Source of the DNA: Promethearchaeota archaeon
Lineage (GTDB): Archaea > Asgardarchaeota > Lokiarchaeia > Sigynarchaeales > SOKP01
Length of the DNA: 12,477 nt
Direction: 5' to 3'
NCBI GenBank assembly: GCA_030620005.1
Contig: JAUXAJ010000143.1
Coordinates: forward strand, 1-12,477
The position numbers and the translations under genes are program-made. The notes under the pieces are model-generated. The model did no database searches. It had not been told where the DNA came from and saw nothing but the letters and a program-made list of their open reading frames with translations. Numbering within the stretch: position 1 is the first letter of the stretch; each line of letters opens with the position of its first letter. Positions 5,402-12,477 of this stretch are shown here, piece by piece.

Positions 5402-7462
5402 TCATTTGACACCAGCATTAGAGTGAACTTTAGGAATTGTAAAATAAAACGAAGTACCTTTACCTAATTCGCTTTCAAACCAAATCTTACCACCATGCAA
5501 ATTTACTAAACGCTTAGTCAAGGGCAATCCTAACCCTGTTCCAGCAATAGATTTTACTAATAATGAGTTTACTCTTTTAAATTCGCTAAATATTAAATCA
5601 CGGTCTTGACTTGCGATACCCATGCCAGTATCTTTTATTTCAAAAAGCCAATTATTTGATTTTTCTTGGAAATTTATAGTAATTTCACCTTTAAATGAAT
5701 ATTTTATAGCATTGCTTAACAAATTGAATAAAATCTCTTTAAATCTTATTGGATCTGCATAAATTTTATTCTTTGAGCTTACTCCATTGACCCTGAATCT
5801 CAAATTTTTAGCGATATAAAGTGGCCTTAGGGTGGATTTTATTTGTGAAATGATCGAAACTACTGAAAAATGTTTAAAATTTAATATTAATTGTCCTGCT
5901 TCAATTTTCGATATGTCTAAAATATGAGTAATCATTTCTAAAAGATGATCTGAAGAAGATTTTATGTCATTAAGGAACTCTAACTGGGAATTATTCAATT
6001 CACCATACGATAAATCCAACAGTAAATCAGTAAAACCAATAATAGCATTCAACGGTGTTCTTAATTCGTGAGAAACTGAAGCCAAAAAATGCGTCTTAAA
6101 CTGAGAACTTTTTAATAGTTGATCAAGATAAAGCTTTTGCTGTTCAAGTGAATTATTTAATTCTCTTGTTCTATCCTCTACTTTTCTTTCTAATTCTTCC
6201 CGAAATTCTTTTAATTTTTGCTCTGCTATTCTCTGATTCAACGCATTGCCAATGATTTCAGTAGCAATTCTAAGCATTGTTACATCGTCCTCGTTCCATG
6301 GGTGAATTGATTTAATATAATCAAAACCAATAAATCCTGAAATTTTTCTCTCAATTATTAAGGGCAAGATTATTAAAGATTTTATTTTTGGAATTGCAAA
6401 ATTATTTATCTCTGACAATGCATCATCTGGCATTAACGCAACATTGTCGATTCGGATTATATCGCCTTTCATTATTTTATTTATCCACCATGGAACCATG
6501 CTAAATTGAAGGTCCTTTTTACATTTAAATAGGGGCGAAACCCCGTCTTCGCACCATTCGTGTATATTTTTCATAGTTTCTTTATTTTCATCAAACATGA
6601 AGAGATAACTTCTATTGGCGTTAGTTAATTTTCCAAAATCCTGGAGAGAATTGTTAATAGAATCGTCAATATTTTGAGTTCCTATAAATCTAGATGATAT
6701 TTTAGAGATTATTTTTTCAACTTCTAATTTATGTTTTAATTTAATTTCTGCGTCTTTACGCTCTGTAATATTCCTGATTATTACTTGGATATATGTTTCC
6801 TCATCTATGCTAATAATGGTGCTCTGTAAGGACATCCATGATTTTATTCCCTCTTTATTAACATATCTAAATTCTATTGGTTCAATATAACCTTGTTTAA
6901 TCATGAGTTTTGACCAATCTTCGTAAAAAAGTTCGATATCGTCTGTAATCTCAAGTTTTTTTAGCAAATCAATAAATTTCTTCCCAATAACATCTTCTTT
7001 ATCGTATTTTATTGGTAATTCAACTATTCTATTATTGCATTCTACAATTTTTCCTTCTGGATCGATAAGTAAAATAACAAACGTAGAATTCTCAAATAAA
7101 TCACGATATCTCTGTTCTGAATCATTTAACTTTTGCGTAGAATTTAGAATTAAGGTCTGAGTAGAATAACTTAATCGAATTACCAAAAATACAAAAATTG
7201 CAGCGAAGAGGTAGAAAAATGCTTGAAAAAAAACTAATAATCCAGTAAAATTCATGATAATAGTTAAAATATTTGCAGCATATCCTATTTCAAATATTAA
7301 AATTAACAACACGATGAATTTCCAATACCTTTTCATATTTTTTTGTTTAATTAATATCACAATTTTCTTGATAATGACTATGGAGCTAAAAAAGAGAATG
7401 ATTCCAATTAAAGAAAAAAGAACATTAATAATTGAAAAAAAAGTATTAATCTCTATTCTCAA
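5402..7462 (-). CDS. Membrane-bound sensor histidine kinase with PAS and GAF domains
   Basis: This is a 686-residue kinase. Three hydrophobic helices (about 8-37, 47-72 and 73-97) anchor it in the membrane with almost no extracellular part. PAS (about 113-236) and GAF (about 247-410) follow, so the signal is probably sensed in the cytoplasm or bilayer. A coiled linker (about 411-450) leads to HisKA with H465 in SHELRTPLNAIIGF. The HATPase_c core has the N box around N580/N584, the G1 box DTGMG (611-615) and the G2 box GTGLGL (641-646), all intact. It has no receiver domain. The start is TTG at 7462, chosen because AGGAGGTG lies just before it and no ATG is better placed. Its core is nearly collinear with that of the 3-PAS kinase downstream, including the shared stretch ADPIRFKEILFNL and the phrase TKRLVNLHGG. 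The two genes are therefore probably tandem duplicates that acquired different sensors. Confidence 0.97.
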   Translation of the reverse strand: MRIEINTFFSIINVLFSLIGIILFFSSIVIIKKIVILIKQKNMKRYWKFIVLLILIFEIGYAANILTIIMNFTGLLVFFQAFFYLFAAIFVFLVIRLSYSTQTLILNSTQKLNDSEQRYRDLFENSTFVILLIDPEGKIVECNNRIVELPIKYDKEDVIGKKFIDLLKKLEITDDIELFYEDWSKLMIKQGYIEPIEFRYVNKEGIKSWMSLQSTIISIDEETYIQVIIRNITERKDAEIKLKHKLEVEKIISKISSRFIGTQNIDDSINNSLQDFGKLTNANRSYLFMFDENKETMKNIHEWCEDGVSPLFKCKKDLQFSMVPWWINKIMKGDIIRIDNVALMPDDALSEINNFAIPKIKSLIILPLIIERKISGFIGFDYIKSIHPWNEDDVTMLRIATEIIGNALNQRIAEQKLKEFREELERKVEDRTRELNNSLEQQKLYLDQLLKSSQFKTHFLASVSHELRTPLNAIIGFTDLLLDLSYGELNNSQLEFLNDIKSSSDHLLEMITHILDISKIEAGQLILNFKHFSVVSIISQIKSTLRPLYIAKNLRFRVNGVSSKNKIYADPIRFKEILFNLLSNAIKYSFKGEITINFQEKSNNWLFEIKDTGMGIASQDRDLIFSEFKRVNSLLVKSIAGTGLGLPLTKRLVNLHGGKIWFESELGKGTSFYFTIPKVHSNAGVK

Positions 7463-7463
7463 G

Positions 7464-7471
7464 CACCTCCT
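7464..7471 (-). promoter_or_regulatory. Strong Shine-Dalgarno site fixing a TTG start
   Basis: The minus strand reads AGGAGGTG followed by C and then the TTG at 7462. The match to the 16S 3' end is excellent but the spacing is short. It is the main reason to accept TTG as the start of the membrane kinase. A GTG inside the site is out of frame. Confidence 0.7.
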
Positions 7472-7536
7472 ATTTTTATTATTTGATTCAAAATTGTTAG
7501 ACTCATTTTTTCAAAACACGATAATTAGAAATACCC

Positions 7537-7571
7537 ATGATCAGCATTTTTATGATCAGAAATATATTTAA
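7537..7571 (-). promoter_or_regulatory. Candidate promoter with a TGATCA direct repeat, membrane kinase gene
   Basis: ATGATCAG occurs twice, at 7537-7544 and 7552-7559, 15 bp apart, and each copy contains the palindrome TGATCA. Just upstream on the minus strand is a TATA-like stretch (ATTAAATATATT, about 7572-7561). The predicted start falls near 7540, over the repeats. This is the layout of a repressor site overlapping an archaeal promoter. The remainder of the 187-bp gap (7463-7649) shows no credible gene. Confidence 0.4.
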
Positions 7572-7649
7572 TACTTGAATTTTAGGAGCAAATATTTGAT
7601 ATATTTTCCTCCAATTTTGTTGGCTCATTCATATTTTTTATTCTCACGA

Positions 7650-10600
7650 TTATTTTTTTTGATTAATTTGCTTTTTCTTTGGAATAGTAAAATAGAACGT
7701 GGTTCCTCTTCCAACTTCACTTTCAAACCATATATCTCCTCCATGAAGGTTTACTAATCGTTTCGATAATGCTAAACCTAATCCAGTTCCAGAAATCTCT
7801 TTTATTTTATCATCTTCTACCCTACCAAATTCTCTAAAAACTACATCATAATCCTTCTTATCAATACCTATACCTGTATCTATAACTTGAAATTCCCAGT
7901 GATCGCTTCTCTCAATACCATTTAATTTAATAGTTCCCTTTTTAGTAAATTTAATTGCATTGCTGAGAAGATTATATAATATTTGTTTAAACCTGAAAGT
8001 ATCGGCAACCAAAAAATCATCGTTGTTAATCCCTTCAAGAATAAAAGTTAAATCTTTATTAGAATATAATGGTTTTATTGTTGATTGCACTTCTTTCACT
8101 ATTTTTTTCAATTCAAATTCTTCAAGACTTAATCCAACCTTTCCAGCTTCTATTTTAGTTAAATCTAAAAGTGAATTAATTAAGGTTAATAAATGACTTC
8201 CCGCAGAGTTAATATCGGTTAAAAAATCTTTTTGTTCGGAATTCATTTCTCCATAGTTCTCATCTAATAATAATTCCGAAAATCCTAATATCGCATTCAA
8301 TGGTGTTCTTAATTCGTGTGTTAAATTCGCGAAAAATTTTGATTTGAATTCTAACGATGCAATTAATTGATCTAATAATAATTTGCGACGTTTTTCTGAA
8401 TTTTTTCGCACCGTAATATCCGAAAAAAATGATTCGATTATTGTATTATCAGCAATTTTTAATATGTTTGATGTAATTTCTACTTTAATAGTTTTTCCAT
8501 CTTTATTTTTAATTTTTGCCTCTAATTTATTAGGAATTAATAGATCAAAAATATCTTTATTATAATGATTTTTAACTTTTTTTTTAAATTTGGAGTCAAA
8601 TAAATCATATATTTTAAGATTCAAAAGTTCTTCCTCGCGATATTTAAATAAATTTATAACTTCCTCATTTACTCTTAGAATTTTACCACTTTGATGAAGT
8701 AATAGTATTGCCATAGGAGCCTTTTCAAGTAAAGCATTCATTTCATGTAGCGTTTGCTCTAAAAATTTTACTTCTTGCTCAACATTTCTGCGTTTGGTAA
8801 TATCTTGAACAATTCCTATCATCTTTACTGCTTTACCCGTATCATTAAATATTACTTCTGCCTGTTCGCGAACAATACGCTCTGAACCATCGGGTAAAAC
8901 GATACGATGTTCAATGTTGTAAGGTTTATTCTCGTATAAAGCATCGTTGACAGATTTCTTAACAAATTCTCTATCATTTGGATGAATAGAATTCAAGAAA
9001 GATTCAAAATTTGCGCCAAATTCCTGTGGTTTTAAACCAAATATGCGATAAATCTCGTCAGACCAATATGATTCATTATTATCAATGTCCCAATCCCAAT
9101 TTCCAATATGGGCAATTCGCTGAGCGTTTGAAAGACTCATCTCGCTTTTCCGAAGTGCTTCCTCTGCACGCTTATACTCTGTTATGTCTCGATTGATTGC
9201 AACAACCCCAATACGTTTCCCTGTAATATCTTTAAAAATTGTTTCTGATGTTAATATGTTTATAGGCGTACCATCCTTACTTGGCTGAATGACTTCTCCA
9301 CTCCAAAAACCATTTTCAAAAAATTGCTTTAGAACAGTCTCTTGCTCATCGTAAGGGTATTCTACTGTAATCGTATCCTTAATTTTCTTTCCTATCACCT
9401 CATCTGATCTCCAACCATATATTAATTCTGCTGCCTTGTTCCAGCTTATAATATTAAAGTCTAAATCGGTAGAAATAATTGCATCCGAAACATTCTCAAC
9501 GAGCCTAGCTTGATAATTAATTTTTTCCTCCGCCTTCTTTCGCTCTGAAATGTCGACGAAGCTTTCGAGAAGATATTTATTGTTATTTAATATTATGGGT
9601 TTTACTGTTTTAAGAATTGGAATTTCTTGTCCACTAATAGTGAGAAGGATATGTTCTGACTGATCTATAGTTTTATGATCGTCAGTTATAGGACATTTTC
9701 CTTTTTTCGATGGGCAGATAAATCGATGACAAACTTTATTGAGAACTTTATCTTTATGGGTACCAATCATTTCGAGTGCAGCGGGATTAACTTGTACAAT
9801 TTTATGAGTTTCCATATCGATGAGCATGACACCAGTATTTAAAGAGTCGAGTAGCGTGCGAATCCGCTCTTCACTCTGTTTAAGAGCTTTTTCTGCTTGC
9901 TTACGCTCTGAAATATCAAGATTTGTTGACTGAAATCCAATATGTTCACCTCTTTCATTATATATAGCTGTAGCAAAACCTTGTGAAATAAATTGCGAAC
10001 CATCGTTTCTTTTCGCAAGAAACTCGCCTTTCCATTCCCCCGTCTCGGTAAGTGCTTCAAGGACAGGAACTGCATCAGCTTCATTAACGAAAAAGCTACC
10101 GACTGAACTTCCAATTGCTTCTTCATTCGATTTATAACCCCATAGTTCTAAAAATGCTGGGTTTACGTGATCAATTATTCCATTTATATCAGCAGTACTT
10201 TGTGCAGCAATGGAAGAATCAAAAACAATGTTTTTTAAATGAAGCTCTTCCATGACTTTCTTGCGCTCGGTTATATCCCTGATAATGGCTAGATCAGCAG
10301 GCTCTCCCTTCCATACTGTTTTCGCGGCATTTACTTCAACATATACGCTTGTTCCATCCTTTCGGAGTATAATTGTATCATACTTTGGGGTGTCTGGTTT
10401 ACCTTCAACTCTTTTCTTAAATCTTTCCATTACCTTATCAATTTCATCGGGGTGTAATAATTGCATCATATTGAGTTTGAGCAATTCATCAACACTATAA
10501 CCCGTTACCTCCGAAGCCCGCTCATTTGCATAAGCAAGTTCACCTTTCCCCTTTACTATAATAATAGAATCATTAGCATTTTTGGCTATAGCCCTAAAAT

Positions 10601-11843
10601 TCTCCTCAGATTCTCTTATTGCTTCTTCCGCCTTCTTGCGGTCGGTGATGTCCTGTGTGATAATCTGAATGCCTATTATCTTACCCTCTTGATCTCTAAC
10701 TGGTTGACAATTTAACGAAATCCATTGATTGAAATCCTCAATTCTTTCTTCAATAGTTTCTCCAACGCCAGATTTGATAATGTTGTGAAATCTTTCTAGA
10801 AGAAAATCTGCTACATCTTTAGGAAATGTATCATGTAATTTTTTCTTATCAACGATATCTTCACGTTCCAAATTATAACCCATACCATTTATCCATTGTA
10901 ATGCTATATTATTCAGGAAAAGATAAGTACCATTATCGTCAAATAAAGTAATAGCTGTGTTAGTATTTTCTACAAGTAACCTGTACTTTTCTTCGGATTT
11001 TTGGAGCTCTAAAGTCCGCTCTTCTATCAATTCCTTAAGATTGTCGCGATGTTTTTTTAATTCTTCTCGGAGTTTTCTATTTTCAGTAATATCTCGCAGA
11101 ACCTCTACTATTGCTGGTTGTCCATCGTAATTTTCTATTGGTGTTGAAATAATATCAAAATATTTTGTACCTTCAATAATAGGTGAGCTTATAGATTGTT
11201 CGAAGCGATATTGGCACACATCCTTTTCTAAGAATGTTTTAATAGGGCAACGCTCGCATGGTTGACCTAATCCTTTTATTGTTTCATAGCATTTTTTTCC
11301 TATAAGTTCTTCACCGAATAGATCGAGGGCTGAATCGTTCTTAAACAAAATTTTATAGTCTTCTGATATGACAAAAACAGTATCCTTTACGTTTGAAAAG
11401 ATGGTATTTAATTGTTCCTGAGCTTTTTTTAATTTTTCTTCTGCTTTAACTTGTTCGGAAACATCTCTTGAGATGCTAATTATACCTGTATATTCACCTT
11501 CGTCGTTAAATAATGGAATTTTACTCGTACTAAACCATTTTCTTCCTTCTGCTACATCCCAAGGTTCTACAAAATCTAATTTGGGTGTTTTACTCTTAAT
11601 TACCTCTAAATCGTCGTCTAAATATTTCTGGGCCACATCTTTAGGATAAATATCAAAACAATTTTTCCCAGCTAAATTTTTTTTTGTTGTTTCATGGGCG
11701 TCAGCAAAATATTTATTTACCCGAATTAAGTTATTTTTATCGTCTTTATAAAAAACTAACACTGGAATATTATCCAGTATCATTTCCATTTCTTTAATGT
11801 GTTTCTTATATTCCCCAATAGAATTTAAATCAGAATTACTCAA
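7650..11843 (-). CDS. Giant soluble sensor histidine kinase with nine tandem PAS domains
   Basis: This 1397-residue cytoplasmic kinase has no membrane helix. Nine PAS domains can be followed by their starts and their DI(T/S)ERK-type exit linkers: about 16-135, 143-257, 284-404, 412-528, 533-648, 657-768, 776-892, 900-1018 and 1031-1148. The eighth is of the PAS_3 type (AHIGNWDWDI). A coiled segment separates the second and third. HisKA has H1176 in THELRTPLNAILGF. The HATPase_c has the N box at N1291/N1295, DTGIG (1322-1326) and GTGLGL (1352-1357), so it should be active. The second PAS carries C185, C196, C199 and C210; the sixth carries C705, C710 and C717. There is no receiver. The start is TTG at 11843, preceded by eleven As and then AAAGGAGTGTG, a longish spacing; the first internal Met (19) lies at the edge of PAS 1. 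Base composition varies along the gene, with more GC in the central PAS region, suggesting mosaic assembly. Confidence 0.96.
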   Translation of the reverse strand: MSNSDLNSIGEYKKHIKEMEMILDNIPVLVFYKDDKNNLIRVNKYFADAHETTKKNLAGKNCFDIYPKDVAQKYLDDDLEVIKSKTPKLDFVEPWDVAEGRKWFSTSKIPLFNDEGEYTGIISISRDVSEQVKAEEKLKKAQEQLNTIFSNVKDTVFVISEDYKILFKNDSALDLFGEELIGKKCYETIKGLGQPCERCPIKTFLEKDVCQYRFEQSISSPIIEGTKYFDIISTPIENYDGQPAIVEVLRDITENRKLREELKKHRDNLKELIEERTLELQKSEEKYRLLVENTNTAITLFDDNGTYLFLNNIALQWINGMGYNLEREDIVDKKKLHDTFPKDVADFLLERFHNIIKSGVGETIEERIEDFNQWISLNCQPVRDQEGKIIGIQIITQDITDRKKAEEAIRESEENFRAIAKNANDSIIIVKGKGELAYANERASEVTGYSVDELLKLNMMQLLHPDEIDKVMERFKKRVEGKPDTPKYDTIILRKDGTSVYVEVNAAKTVWKGEPADLAIIRDITERKKVMEELHLKNIVFDSSIAAQSTADINGIIDHVNPAFLELWGYKSNEEAIGSSVGSFFVNEADAVPVLEALTETGEWKGEFLAKRNDGSQFISQGFATAIYNERGEHIGFQSTNLDISERKQAEKALKQSEERIRTLLDSLNTGVMLIDMETHKIVQVNPAALEMIGTHKDKVLNKVCHRFICPSKKGKCPITDDHKTIDQSEHILLTISGQEIPILKTVKPIILNNNKYLLESFVDISERKKAEEKINYQARLVENVSDAIISTDLDFNIISWNKAAELIYGWRSDEVIGKKIKDTITVEYPYDEQETVLKQFFENGFWSGEVIQPSKDGTPINILTSETIFKDITGKRIGVVAINRDITEYKRAEEALRKSEMSLSNAQRIAHIGNWDWDIDNNESYWSDEIYRIFGLKPQEFGANFESFLNSIHPNDREFVKKSVNDALYENKPYNIEHRIVLPDGSERIVREQAEVIFNDTGKAVKMIGIVQDITKRRNVEQEVKFLEQTLHEMNALLEKAPMAILLLHQSGKILRVNEEVINLFKYREEELLNLKIYDLFDSKFKKKVKNHYNKDIFDLLIPNKLEAKIKNKDGKTIKVEITSNILKIADNTIIESFFSDITVRKNSEKRRKLLLDQLIASLEFKSKFFANLTHELRTPLNAILGFSELLLDENYGEMNSEQKDFLTDINSAGSHLLTLINSLLDLTKIEAGKVGLSLEEFELKKIVKEVQSTIKPLYSNKDLTFILEGINNDDFLVADTFRFKQILYNLLSNAIKFTKKGTIKLNGIERSDHWEFQVIDTGIGIDKKDYDVVFREFGRVEDDKIKEISGTGLGLALSKRLVNLHGGDIWFESEVGRGTTFYFTIPKKKQINQKK

Positions 11844-11854
11844 TTTTTTTTTTT

Positions 11855-11865
11855 CACACTCCTTT
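11855..11865 (-). promoter_or_regulatory. Shine-Dalgarno site of the nine-PAS kinase, with A11 spacer
   Basis: The minus strand reads AAAGGAGTGTG, then eleven As (11854-11844), then TTG. GGAG is 15 bases from the TTG, longer than usual. The two GTGs inside the site are out of frame with the kinase and soon reach a stop. The long A run is a likely place for slippage in replication, transcription or sequencing, so the start is the least certain part of this gene. Confidence 0.5.
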
Positions 11866-11912
11866 ATCTTAACATTCTATTAATTACCTTGTTCATACTG
11901 ATTTCATGTAAA

Positions 11913-11926
11913 TTTTAATAATTAAA
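11913..11926 (-). promoter_or_regulatory. Weak candidate TATA element for the nine-PAS kinase
   Basis: The minus strand reads TTTAATTATTAAAA about 70-83 bases before the TTG, giving a predicted start near 11893 and a leader of about 50 nt. The surroundings are so AT-rich that this is only a suggestion. I see nothing else in 11866-12010 apart from T and A runs. Confidence 0.25.
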
Positions 11927-12011
11927 GGAAATTTGATTATTATTTTTCTAATTTTTTTTTATATCAAGTTAAAAATTCTTTTAGCTTTTAAAATTCGATT
12001 AAATGTCATAT

Positions 12012-12020
12012 TTTTTATAT
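12012..12020 (+). promoter_or_regulatory. Candidate TATA box of the decayed receiver gene
   Basis: TTTTTATAT is followed by an ATG 27 bases later at 12047. That spacing would give an almost leaderless transcript, common in archaea. It supports the idea that a gene once started at 12047. Confidence 0.3.
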
Positions 12021-12046
12021 GGGATAAAATAATATTTTTAGATCAA

Positions 12047-12210
12047 ATGTCTATTATTTTTGATGATGAACCTACGCTTCAATTCCTAAGAACATCTTGA
12101 TTTCAAATAGAAACTATTACATTCAAGAAAATCAGATGTTTAAGAACGCTCGGTGGACATTATTGATTTCTAATTCAAGAAATTCAAAGAATACTAATGT
12201 TTAGTATTTT
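12047..12210 (+). pseudogene. Decayed response regulator receiver domain
   Basis: An ATG at 12047 opens MSIIFDDEPTLQFLRTS, which fits the first strand, the acidic DDE cluster and the first helix of a receiver domain, then hits TGA at 12098-12100. In another frame from about 12091 the translation continues as ILISNRNYYIQEN and, from 12157, TLLISNSRNSKNTN. The latter aligns with the third-strand region of receivers (pattern DLLISDxRMPxMN), with Asn where the phospho-acceptor Asp belongs. One frameshift and a loss of roughly eight residues would explain the whole. No conserved second half follows. The reading is by eye and moderately speculative; the opening DDEPTLQFL match is the strongest part. 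It diverges from the nine-PAS kinase gene and may once have encoded a partner regulator. Confidence 0.5.
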
Positions 12211-12211
12211 T
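12190..12211 (+). terminator. Small hairpin with T run
   Basis: AATACTA (12190-12196) and TAGTATT (12202-12208) pair around a 5-base loop, and a run of five Ts overlaps the 3' arm. It could end transcription of the plus-strand receiver relic. The stem is AT-rich and weak. Confidence 0.3.
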
Positions 12212-12274
12212 GCTCCTTAACTAGTGTATCTTTTCTAGATTTCATATTTGCAACTTCTTAACAATTTTTAATCA

Positions 12275-12477
12275 TTACTTCAGTGAATTTTTTAGGTTAT
12301 CATCTATAGCTTGAATGATATCATTGCAAGAGTCTAACATCATTTCGACGTAGTCAATAACCAAGTATTTAGATATTGGCCCTCTTTTTTTTCTCCTTTC
12401 CAATATTAATTCACAGAAACCCTGAATAGTATTAACACCGCTGCGAACTTATAGTTGAAACGATTCAAAAGGAATTA
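12275..12477 (-). pseudogene. Decayed histidine kinase dimerisation (HisKA) fragment, cut by the right edge
   Basis: On the minus strand, 57 codons from 12448 to the TAA at 12277-12275 encode a protein-like stretch. It starts VRSGVNTIQGFCELILE and includes KYLVIDYVEMMLDSCNDII. This fits the two helices of a HisKA domain: RSGVNTIQGF aligns with RTPLNAIIGF of the intact kinases here, and the second half aligns with their FLNYIKSSAEHQFNMI region. Directly before it is a TAA (12451-12449), where the phospho-acceptor motif SHEL should be. In another frame the upstream bases read FLLNRFNYK, which may be the displaced remnant of that motif with the His lost. No ATPase domain follows before the stop. 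A kinase broken by frameshift and truncation is the simplest explanation. A regulator containing only the HisKA fold, starting further in, cannot be excluded. Confidence 0.5.

Noticed and set aside
7463..7649. Tiny minus-strand peptides in the kinase spacer (for example MNEPTKLEENISNICS)
   Set aside because: They are too short, have no convincing ribosome binding site, and are expected by chance in AT-rich DNA.
7254..7757. Two plus-strand open frames (7254-7571 and 7575-7757) across the kinase spacer
   Set aside because: Their ends overlap the conserved 5' and 3' ends of two intact kinases in antisense; the translations are low-complexity (F, I, L, K) and there is no ribosome binding site.
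7960..10715. Several short plus-strand and one other minus-strand open frame (9839-10126) inside the nine-PAS kinase
   Set aside because: All are shadows of an uninterrupted 1397-codon gene with intact domains throughout.
12047..12477. Insertion sequence or transposon as cause of the decayed genes
   Set aside because: No terminal inverted repeats, target duplication or transposase-like frame is visible in the window.

Overview
The window is AT-rich, archaeal-looking DNA, most likely from an Asgard (Lokiarchaeia-like) archaeon. The main reason is a co-directional trio made of a longin-like protein followed by two Rag/Gtr-type small GTPases. Both GTPases carry the Rag-family HKxD guanine motif instead of the usual NKxD. 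Such eukaryote-like GTPase and longin genes are a hallmark of Asgard genomes. TATA-like promoters, Shine-Dalgarno sites and TTG starts also fit an archaeon. The lineage is an inference; there is no rRNA or marker gene here.

Layout. Positions 1-238 (minus) hold the N-terminal part of a receiver (REC) domain protein that runs off the left edge. A divergent promoter region (239-410) carries a near-perfect palindrome. Positions 411-3253 (plus) hold the longin/Rag/Rag cluster. The longin-like gene and the first GTPase lie in the same frame, separated only by one TAA codon, and the GTPase has no convincing start codon of its own. The second GTPase overlaps the first by ATGA and carries a long extension (winged-helix-like, longin/roadblock-like, helical). 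A 13-bp tandem duplication lies at the convergent junction.

Positions 3275-11843 (minus) hold three large hybrid sensor kinases, all with intact HisKA and HATPase cores and no fused receiver. They are a soluble 3-PAS kinase, a membrane kinase (three helices-PAS-GAF), and a 1397-residue soluble kinase with nine PAS domains. Three of the PAS domains carry a conserved cysteine motif. The spacers between them hold candidate operators: an 11-bp inverted repeat and a TGATCA direct repeat.

Positions 11844-12477 hold no intact gene. Two relics are visible: a decayed receiver domain on the plus strand (from 12047) and a decayed HisKA segment on the minus strand (12275 to the right edge). The locus therefore looks like an expanding and decaying two-component cluster beside a Rag-type GTPase module. 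The kinases probably signal to separate response regulators such as the one at the left edge. The GTPase cluster resembles, in parts, the eukaryotic Rag plus GATOR1/FLCN/Ragulator toolkit; that functional parallel is inference.
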